Below are positions 57,938 to 64,000 of a stretch of 64,000 nucleotides of DNA, piece after piece (position 1 is the first letter of the stretch; each line of letters begins with the position of its first letter). The DNA is taken from NCBI RefSeq assembly GCF_031455195.1, contig NZ_JAVDSH010000004.1, positions 372,001-436,000 on the forward strand. The letters are read 5' to 3'. The position numbers were made by a program, and so were the translations under genes. This stretch comes from Arthrobacter nitroguajacolicus_D. GTDB taxonomy: Bacteria; Actinomycetota; Actinomycetes; Actinomycetales; Micrococcaceae. Under the pieces are notes generated by a model. The model saw only the letters and a program-made list of their open reading frames with translations, searched no databases and had not been told where the DNA came from.

Positions 57938-59022
57938 GCCGGGTCCTGGTGGCCCGACTGGACAGCATGGGCGATGTCCTCCTCTCCGGACCTGCCCTGC
58001 GCGCTGTAGCGAACGGAAGCCGGCCCGATGGGAGCCGCCCCAATGACGTGGTCCTGCTGTGCGGACCCGAAGGCGCAAGCGCGGCCGGGATGCTGCCCGG
58101 CGTGACCCAAGTACACACCTGGGCCTGTCCTTGGATTGTGAATCCCGCGCCGCCCGCCACGGAAGACAAGACCAACGCCCTGATCGAGTTCGTCCGCAGT
58201 TCCCGCATTGAGGAAGCCCTGATCCTCACGTCCTTCCACCAATCGCCGCTCCCGCTGGCGTTGTTGCTCCGGTTGGCCGGGGTCGGAAAGATCACGGGGG
58301 CTTCCACGGACTACGCCGGTTCGCTGCTGGACGTCCGGCTCAAACCCGGCGAGGACTTCCCCGAAGACCAGCCCGAAGCCGTCCGGGCCCTGGCGCTCGC
58401 GGACGCCGGAGGGTATGTCCTGCCCAACGGCGACGACGGCAAACTGCGCATCACGCCCAACCCGGACCCCGACGACGTGGCCCAGGAACTGGCCGACGAA
58501 GGCCCGTACATTGTGGTCCACCCTGGCGCGACGGCCCCTGCCCGGGCCTGGCCTGCCCTGCACAACGCAGCAACCGTGGAACTCCTGGAAGCTTACGGGC
58601 ACCGGGTGGTGGTCACCGGGGGGCCCGGCGAAACTGCGCTCACGGCAACGGTTGCGGGTCCTTCGGCCAGGAACCTCGGGGGCGGAACCAACCTGCGCAC
58701 GCTCGCAACGGTACTGGCGGGCGCCGCCGTCGTTGTTACCGGCAATACCGGCCCCGCCCATCTGGCCGCCGCGGTGGGAACCCCTGTGGTCTGCCTGTTC
58801 GCGCCGGTGGTTCCGGCTATCCGCTGGGCACCGTACGGCGTTCCCATGGAGCTTTTGGGCGACCAGGATGCCGCATGCAAGAACACCCGGGCCCGAACCT
58901 GTCCAGTACCGGGCCATCCGTGCTTGAGCTCGGTCACCCCGGAGCAGGTCCTGGAGGCTGTCGAACGGTTGCTGGGGGGCGTGTCGTCGCTCTCCACTCG
59001 ACGGAAGGTCTGGAAACCATGA
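57934..59022 (+). CDS. Glycosyltransferase family 9 (heptosyltransferase-like)
   Basis: A 362-residue GT9 enzyme. VARLDSMGDVLLSGPALRAV is the N-terminal signature; YIVVHPGATAPARAWP and TGNTGPAHLAAAVGTPVVCLFAPV form the ADP-sugar site, and ARTCPVPGHPCLSSVTPEQV is the Cys-rich end common in GT9. It probably adds a heptose from ADP-heptose to a cell-surface acceptor. It overlaps gmhB and the next transferase by ATGA. It is the second GT9 in the region and differs in sequence from the opposite-strand one. Confidence 0.88.
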   Translation: MSRVLVARLDSMGDVLLSGPALRAVANGSRPDGSRPNDVVLLCGPEGASAAGMLPGVTQVHTWACPWIVNPAPPATEDKTNALIEFVRSSRIEEALILTSFHQSPLPLALLLRLAGVGKITGASTDYAGSLLDVRLKPGEDFPEDQPEAVRALALADAGGYVLPNGDDGKLRITPNPDPDDVAQELADEGPYIVVHPGATAPARAWPALHNAATVELLEAYGHRVVVTGGPGETALTATVAGPSARNLGGGTNLRTLATVLAGAAVVVTGNTGPAHLAAAVGTPVVCLFAPVVPAIRWAPYGVPMELLGDQDAACKNTRARTCPVPGHPCLSSVTPEQVLEAVERLLGGVSSLSTRRKVWKP

Positions 59023-60080
59023 GGATCCTGGTGTGGCACGTCCACGGCGGCTGGATGGAAGCGTTCGTCCGGGGCCGGCACGAATACCTCCTGCCCACAC
59101 TGCCCGACTGCGGCCCGTGGGGTTTGGGGCGCGGTGGACGTGACTGGCCGGTCGCCGCCCAGGAAGTGGACCTGACAACCCTGGACCCGGACAGTGTGGA
59201 CGCCGTGGTCCTGCAACGGCCGGAGGAAATCGCGGCCCTCGCCAAGGCGTTGGGCCGCCGCCCGGGAATGGACGTTCCTGCGGTCTACCTTGAACACAAC
59301 ACCCCCAAGGGAGATGTCCCCTTTTCGGTCCATCCACTTGCCGACCAAGGCAGCATCCCGGTGGTCCACGTGACCCACTTCAACCAGCTCTTCTGGGATA
59401 CGGGCTCGGCCCCCACTGCGGTGATCGAGCATGGGATTCCGGATCCGGGGCACCTCTACACCGGTGTGCAGGAGGAAATGGGCGTGGTGGTCAACGAGCC
59501 CGTCCGGCGTGGACGGGTCACCGGGACGGACCTGCTTCCCGGCTTCGCCCGGGTTGGACCCTTACGGGTGTTCGGAATGGGCACGGAAGCTTTGCCGTCG
59601 GCTTTGGACCTCGGCAGCCACGGCCTGGGCGGGGATCGACTCCGGATCGCGGGCGACGTTCCAGCCGCCCGCCTCCACCGGGAACTGGCCAGATGCCGTC
59701 TCTACCTGCACCCGTTGCGCTGGACCTCGCTGGGACTTGCCCTGTTGGAGGCGATGCACCTGGGCATGCCCGTCGTTGCGCTCGCCACTACCGAAGCAGC
59801 CCGGGCAGTCCCGCACGGTACCGGCCTGGTGTCCAACGACGTCGACGATCTCCAAAGGTTCGCGCGGCGCCTCCTGGACGACCCCGATGACGCCTACGCG
59901 ATCGGCATGAGGGCCCGACAGGCAGCACTCGAACGCTACGGCCTGGGCAAATTCCTCCGGGCCTGGGACGAGCTCCTTGCCGATCTCCCCGCCAAACATG
60001 GACACCGCCGGCAATCCGGGCATGCACCCGTCAGCCACCACACCCAGGCCAGCCATGACACCGAGAGGATGCACCCATGA
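59019..60080 (+). CDS. Glycosyltransferase (GT4-like, divergent N-terminus)
   Basis: A 353-residue protein. The C-terminal half has the GT-B C-lobe pattern: YLHPLRWTSLGLALLEAMHLGMPVVALATTEA, with the E-x7-E-like element LALLEAMHLGMPV. The N-terminal half (MRILVWHVHGGWMEAFVRGR, then LPTLPDCGPWG) resembles no named family member I know, and lacks the usual glycine-rich donor-lobe start. It is annotated as a transferase from its C-lobe and position. Starts and stops overlap both neighbours by ATGA. Confidence 0.8.
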   Translation: MRILVWHVHGGWMEAFVRGRHEYLLPTLPDCGPWGLGRGGRDWPVAAQEVDLTTLDPDSVDAVVLQRPEEIAALAKALGRRPGMDVPAVYLEHNTPKGDVPFSVHPLADQGSIPVVHVTHFNQLFWDTGSAPTAVIEHGIPDPGHLYTGVQEEMGVVVNEPVRRGRVTGTDLLPGFARVGPLRVFGMGTEALPSALDLGSHGLGGDRLRIAGDVPAARLHRELARCRLYLHPLRWTSLGLALLEAMHLGMPVVALATTEAARAVPHGTGLVSNDVDDLQRFARRLLDDPDDAYAIGMRARQAALERYGLGKFLRAWDELLADLPAKHGHRRQSGHAPVSHHTQASHDTERMHP

Positions 60081-61345
60081 AAATCTCCATGGTCTCCGAA
60101 CACGCCAGTCCGCTGGCCGCCCTGGGAGGCGTCGACGCCGGTGGACAGAACGTCCACGTGGCGGCGCTCTCTTCCAGCCTGGCCGGGCGCGGCCACCACG
60201 TCACGGTCTACACGCGGCGCGACGACCCCCATCTGCCGGCAAAGGTGCAGGTGGGGCCGGGACTCACTGTGGTCCACATCGATGCTGGCCCGGACCGGCA
60301 CATCCCCAAAGACGACCTCCTGCCGTTCATGGGCGAGTTGGCGGATGGGATCTGCGCGGACTGGGGCGAGGACCTCCCGGATGTTGTGCACGCGCATTTT
60401 TGGATGTCCGGACTGGCGGCGATCCAGGCCTCCAAACGTGCCGGAGCCGCAGACCCTGTGCCCGTGGTCCAGACCTTCCACGCCCTTGGTTCGGTCAAGC
60501 GCCGCCACCAGGGCTCCGCGGACACCAGCCCACCCGCCCGGGCCTGGTTGGAACCATGGGTGGGCCGCACCGCCGACTGGGTCATTGCCACCTGCCCCGA
60601 TGAGGTCTTCGAACTCAAGGCCCTGGGCATCAGCCGATCCAAAATCTCCATTGCTCCCTGCGGTGTGGACCTGACGCTGTTCCCCGGAACGTCCGACGCC
60701 GAACCCACCTCACGCACTCATCGGATCCTGAGCGTGGGACGCCTCGTGCAACGCAAAGGGGTGGACCTGATCATCCGCGCACTCCCGCTCCTGGCGGATG
60801 CGGGCTTCAACGACGTGGAGTTGCTGATCGTGGGCGGTTCCGGTGACGCGCTCACCCTTGAGGAAGACCCCGAAGCGCAGCGCCTTCATGCCCTGGCCAA
60901 GGAACTCGGCGTCGAAGACAAGGTGACCCTGCGCGGACAGGTCCCCAGGGACGCGATGCCGGGTATTTTCCGCAGCGCCGACGCCGTGGTGTGCGCCCCC
61001 TGGTATGAGCCGTTCGGGATCGTGCCACTCGAGGCCATGGCCTGCGGGCTGCCCGTGGTCGCGGCCGCAGTAGGCGGACTCCGGGAGACCGTCGTCGACC
61101 AGAAAACGGGGCTGCATGTTCCGCCGCGGGACCCGGAAGCGATAGCCGAAGCACTGGGGAAACTACTCGCCGATCCTGCCCTTCGCACCGAAATGGGCCG
61201 AGCCGGCGCACGCCGCGCCCGCTCGCGCTACACCTGGGACAGGATCGCCGCGGACACCGAGAAAGCCTACCGATCCGTCCTGGCTGCCGGCCTCTCCCGG
61301 CAAGCAGGCGATGGTGTGGAATCACTGGAAGGAACGGCACTGTGA
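60077..61345 (+). CDS. Glycosyltransferase family 4
   Basis: A 422-residue GT-B enzyme. SEHASPLAALGGVDAGGQNVHV is the N-lobe start shared with sucrose-phosphate-synthase and MshA-type GT4 proteins. HAHFWMSGLAAIQA, RILSVGRLVQRKGVDLIIRAL and CAPWYEPFGIVPLEAMACGLPVV (E-x7-E motif) complete the fold. The donor is not certain; it could be a hexose or heptose nucleotide. It overlaps gmhA as GTGA. Confidence 0.9.
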   Translation: MKISMVSEHASPLAALGGVDAGGQNVHVAALSSSLAGRGHHVTVYTRRDDPHLPAKVQVGPGLTVVHIDAGPDRHIPKDDLLPFMGELADGICADWGEDLPDVVHAHFWMSGLAAIQASKRAGAADPVPVVQTFHALGSVKRRHQGSADTSPPARAWLEPWVGRTADWVIATCPDEVFELKALGISRSKISIAPCGVDLTLFPGTSDAEPTSRTHRILSVGRLVQRKGVDLIIRALPLLADAGFNDVELLIVGGSGDALTLEEDPEAQRLHALAKELGVEDKVTLRGQVPRDAMPGIFRSADAVVCAPWYEPFGIVPLEAMACGLPVVAAAVGGLRETVVDQKTGLHVPPRDPEAIAEALGKLLADPALRTEMGRAGARRARSRYTWDRIAADTEKAYRSVLAAGLSRQAGDGVESLEGTAL

Positions 61346-62022
61346 CCATCAACAGCCATCTGGCCAGCGAAGCAACACTGCCCCCCACCGCCCTGCCCCG
61401 GTGGACTCCCGATACCAGCGGGCCCACCCACCAGAAAGCTGTGACAACGCACCTGGACAACGTCCTGCCCGCACTTGAATCCCTGCGCTCGCAATCCGAC
61501 CGGTTGTGCGAGTGGGGGACCGAACTCGCCAACCGGCTGCTGTCGGGGCAGCGGCTGCTGGCTGCGGGCAACGGCGGCTCGGCAGCCGAAGCGCAGCACC
61601 TCACCGCCGAGCTTGTGGGCAGGTTCGACGACGAACGGGCCCCCTTCTCGGCCATCTCACTCCACGCAGAGTCGTCCGCCGTCACCGCCCTCTCCAACGA
61701 CTACGGCTACGAGGAGGTATTCGCCCGCCAGGTCAGGGCCCACGGTCGCGCGGGTGACATTCTGGTTCTCCTGTCCACCAGCGGACGCAGCCCCAACCTG
61801 CTCAAAGCGGTCCGCGCTGCCCGGGAACGCGGCATCACCACCTGGGCCCTCACCGGATCCGGCCCCAACCCACTGGCCGACGCCTGCGACCAAGCCATCA
61901 CCGTGGACGCCATCGCCGCCAACGCCCAGGAAGGCCACCTCATCGCGGTCCACGCCGTCTGCCGGGCCTTCGACGCCGAGGTGGCACGGCGGACCGGTCC
62001 TTACGCCGGCGGGCAGCCATGA
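61342..62022 (+). CDS. gmhA: Sedoheptulose 7-phosphate isomerase (GmhA-like SIS protein)
   Basis: A 226-residue protein with a SIS domain: LLAAGNGGSAAEAQHLTAELVG and ILVLLSTSGRSPNLLKAVRAA are the phosphosugar-binding loops of GmhA, and NDYGYEEVFARQVRAHGRAG is also conserved. It makes D-glycero-D-manno-heptose 7-phosphate from sedoheptulose 7-phosphate, the first step to ADP-heptose. An extra N-terminal tail of about 40 residues precedes the core. GTG start, overlapping the previous stop as GTGA; its stop overlaps hldE as ATGA. Confidence 0.9.
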   Translation: MTINSHLASEATLPPTALPRWTPDTSGPTHQKAVTTHLDNVLPALESLRSQSDRLCEWGTELANRLLSGQRLLAAGNGGSAAEAQHLTAELVGRFDDERAPFSAISLHAESSAVTALSNDYGYEEVFARQVRAHGRAGDILVLLSTSGRSPNLLKAVRAARERGITTWALTGSGPNPLADACDQAITVDAIAANAQEGHLIAVHAVCRAFDAEVARRTGPYAGGQP

Positions 62023-63419
62023 GGATCACGGTGGTGGGCGATGTCCTCCTCGACGTGGATATCAACGGCGCCGCCACCCGCCTCAGCCCTGACGCCCCGG
62101 TGCCCGTGGTGGACGTCGCGGGCATCCGCCGCCGTGCAGGAGGAGCCGGCCTGGTGGCCACCGTCCTTGCCCAGGACGGTCACGACGTCACGCTGGTCAC
62201 CGCCCTATCGGACGACGACGGCGCCAGCCACCTCAGGCGCGCACTGGCCGGTGTGTCGGTGCTCACCGGCGAACCGCTCGCCCCAACCCCCACCAAGACC
62301 CGGGTACGGATCGGAACCCACCCGATGGTCCGTTTCGACGAAGGGTGCGCACCGGCGCCCGTTCCGTCCAGCACTCCTGCGATGCTTGCGGCGATCGCGT
62401 CCGCCGAGGTTGTGGTGGTGGCCGACTACGGCCGCGGAATCACCGCCAACACAGCGATCCGCGCCACCCTGGCTGAGGTTGTAGGCCGCACCCCGGTGGT
62501 GTGGGACCCGCATCCTGCCGGTTCTGAACCCGTGCCAGGAGTCGCCGTCGTGACCCCCAACCTGCCCGAAGCCCTTGCCTCCGCCAAAGCGGGCGGACTC
62601 GACCCAGCACGGACCGGGCCCGGGGAAGCGGCCCAACACCTGAGGGAAAAGTGGCAGAGCGGCGCCGTGTTGGTCACCAGGGGCGAGCACGGGGCGGTGT
62701 TGTTCGAAGCATCTGGTGGAACCGTGGCCATTCCCGCGCCGAGGACATCAGTGAGCGATCCGTGCGGAGCCGGAGACCGGTTAGCGGGGAGCCTGGCCGT
62801 GTACCTGGGCCTCGGGCTTGAACTGCCCGAAGCCGCAGCGAGGGCCGTGGAGGACGCGTCGGCCTTCCTCGCCAAGGGAGGTGCGGCGGCGCTGCCGGAA
62901 GCACCCGGGGTGAGTCCCGCCGTCGAACTTAGCAGCCGTGAACCCATCCGCGCCGATAGCCACATCCACGACGGCGTCCAACTCGCCCAAACCATCCGCG
63001 ATGCAGGCGGAACGGTGGTGGCAACCGGGGGCTGCTTCGACCTCCTCCACGCCGGCCACGCCCGAACACTGGCGGCGGCACGCAGCATGGGCGATTGCCT
63101 GGTGGTGTGCCTCAACTCTGACGAATCCGTCAGGCGGCTCAAGGGTGCACATCGCCCCATTGTCAGTGTCGAGGACCGTGCGGAGCTGCTCCTGGCACTC
63201 GAATGCGTGGACGCCGTGGTGATCTTCGACGAGGACACTCCCGAAGCCTGCCTCACCGGGATCCGGCCCGATATCTGGGTCAAGGGCGGCGACTACGAAC
63301 CCGACGAACTGCCGGAAGCCCGCGTCGTCGCGGGCTGGGGAGGGCGTTGTGTCACTGTGCCCTTCCACCCGGCACGCTCCACCAGCGGCCTGGCTGCAGC
63401 ACTGGCCAAGGTCAGCTGA
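62019..63419 (+). CDS. hldE: Bifunctional heptose 7-phosphate kinase / heptose 1-phosphate adenylyltransferase
   Basis: A 466-residue fusion. Residues 1-305 are a PfkB-type kinase (GDVLLDVDINGAATRLSPDA, VADYGRGI, and DPCGAGDRLAG with the catalytic Asp253). Residues about 325-466 are a nucleotidyltransferase (VATGGCFDLLHAGHARTLAA with HxGH at 344-347, and WVKGGDYEPDELPEA). Together they convert heptose 7-phosphate to ADP-heptose with GmhB acting in between. Length and domain order match E. coli HldE (477). It overlaps gmhA and is followed after 32 bases by an SDR. Confidence 0.92.
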   Translation: MRITVVGDVLLDVDINGAATRLSPDAPVPVVDVAGIRRRAGGAGLVATVLAQDGHDVTLVTALSDDDGASHLRRALAGVSVLTGEPLAPTPTKTRVRIGTHPMVRFDEGCAPAPVPSSTPAMLAAIASAEVVVVADYGRGITANTAIRATLAEVVGRTPVVWDPHPAGSEPVPGVAVVTPNLPEALASAKAGGLDPARTGPGEAAQHLREKWQSGAVLVTRGEHGAVLFEASGGTVAIPAPRTSVSDPCGAGDRLAGSLAVYLGLGLELPEAAARAVEDASAFLAKGGAAALPEAPGVSPAVELSSREPIRADSHIHDGVQLAQTIRDAGGTVVATGGCFDLLHAGHARTLAAARSMGDCLVVCLNSDESVRRLKGAHRPIVSVEDRAELLLALECVDAVVIFDEDTPEACLTGIRPDIWVKGGDYEPDELPEARVVAGWGGRCVTVPFHPARSTSGLAAALAKVS

Positions 63420-63451
63420 CCCACGTGTTGGAAATCAACGAAAGGAACCAC

Positions 63452-64000
63452 ATGAACACGCAAACACCTGGCCGCGTCATCGTCACTGGAGGCGGCTCCG
63501 GCCTTGGAGCAGCAATCGTGGAAGCCATCCGGGACGCCGGCGGTACGCCGTTCGTCTTCGACCGGGACGTCAGCAACGTCTCGGGTGCCAAAGCCCTGGA
63601 AGTGGACGTTTCCAACCGCGAAGCAGTGGAAGCTGCCGTCAAGGAAGCCGCAGACAGCCTGGGCGGCCTGGACGCAGTGGTCACCGCGGCAGGTATCGAC
63701 CGCTGTGGAAAGCTCGGCGACGTCCCCGCTGAGGAGTGGGAAAAGGTCATTGGAGTGAACCTCCTCGGCACGGTCTCCGTGATCCGTGCCGCGCTCCCAT
63801 ACCTCAAGGGATCCCGTGGACGCGCCATCACCATCGCGTCCACGCTGGGTCTCCGCGCCCTGCCGGACGCCACCGCCTACTGCGCCTCGAAGTTCGGCGT
63901 GATCGGTTTCAGCCGCGCCCTCGCAGCGGAGACCGGGGGAGTCATCGGCGTCACCACCATCATCCCGGGCGGCATGAAGACCCACTTCTTCGACGACCGC
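63452..64000 (+). CDS. Short-chain dehydrogenase/reductase (3' end outside window)
   Basis: The first 183 residues of a classical SDR are present: VIVTGGGSGLGAAIVEA (NAD(P) motif), VTAAGID in place of NNAG, ITIASTLG with the catalytic Ser and YCASKFGV with Tyr-x-x-x-Lys. The frame is open to the end of the window. ATG 63452 follows AAAGGAA. Its position after hldE suggests a sugar-modifying step, but it is a classical SDR rather than the extended SDR HldD that epimerises ADP-heptose, so that role is unlikely. Confidence 0.85.
   Translation, partial: MNTQTPGRVIVTGGGSGLGAAIVEAIRDAGGTPFVFDRDVSNVSGAKALEVDVSNREAVEAAVKEAADSLGGLDAVVTAAGIDRCGKLGDVPAEEWEKVIGVNLLGTVSVIRAALPYLKGSRGRAITIASTLGLRALPDATAYCASKFGVIGFSRALAAETGGVIGVTTIIPGGMKTHFFDDR

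Noticed and set aside
63452..64000. The SDR after hldE as the missing ADP-heptose epimerase HldD
   Set aside because: It has the classical SDR layout with Ser-Tyr-x-x-x-Lys and a classical TGGGSGLG start, whereas HldD is an extended SDR with a different N-terminal motif and length.

Overview
The window is high-GC DNA with dense, mostly short operons, many GTG starts and several apparently leaderless genes. The gene content (ANTAR regulator, HelD-type helicase, DUF2630 and DUF5997 proteins, PxpABC operon, NCS2 and POT transporters) points to an actinobacterium, most likely an Arthrobacter/Paenarthrobacter-like member of the Micrococcaceae. This is an inference from protein families; there is no rRNA or tRNA in the window.

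Layout. 1-3.1 kb: the 3' end of a flavin amine oxidase, a tandem universal stress protein and an APC permease, looking like an amine/putrescine-use locus. 3.1-5.5 kb: small proteins, including DUF5997 divergent from an orphan LysR effector domain. 5.5-11.8 kb: a GntR regulator with a perfect 21-bp palindrome in front of pxpA, an MFS transporter, a fused pxpB/C and a biotin carboxylase-BCCP (5-oxoproline catabolism). 11.9-18 kb: alditol-oxidase-like enzyme, LacI regulator, BASS and SulP transporters, single-domain RelA/SpoT protein. 18-32.7 kb: housekeeping and sugar genes (alpha/beta hydrolase, PfkB kinase, thiol transferase, HAD phosphatase, GDPD, GH2 glycosidase, hydroxyacid dehydrogenase, glycerate kinase, MFS with a divergent regulator).

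32.9-35 kb is the least ordinary stretch: a lipoprotein of unknown function and about 1.2 kb with a broken GNAT acetyltransferase between two 30-bp direct repeats. 35-49.9 kb: DJ-1/PfpI, a GH25 lysozyme with SLH-like repeats, uracil permease, RutE-like nitroreductase, pgm, an SDR, a DUF4190 protein, a POT-amidase-peptidase E peptide-use operon, rhodanese, pheA and a lipid kinase. 49.9-56.3 kb: serS, a HAD phosphatase, a HelR-like RNA polymerase-protecting helicase preceded by a 19-bp sequence that matches the rifamycin-associated element, a GAF-ANTAR regulator and a divergent SigB/SigF-type sigma factor.

56.3-64 kb is the most striking region: a translationally coupled operon (every junction an ATGA or GTGA overlap) encoding GmhB, a GT9 transferase, two further glycosyltransferases, GmhA and bifunctional HldE, followed by an SDR that runs off the end, with another GT9 gene on the opposite strand. 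This is essentially a complete route to ADP-heptose plus transferases, in an apparently LPS-free Gram-positive organism. It suggests a heptose-containing surface glycan or secondary metabolite and is the best candidate for a poorly described system here.
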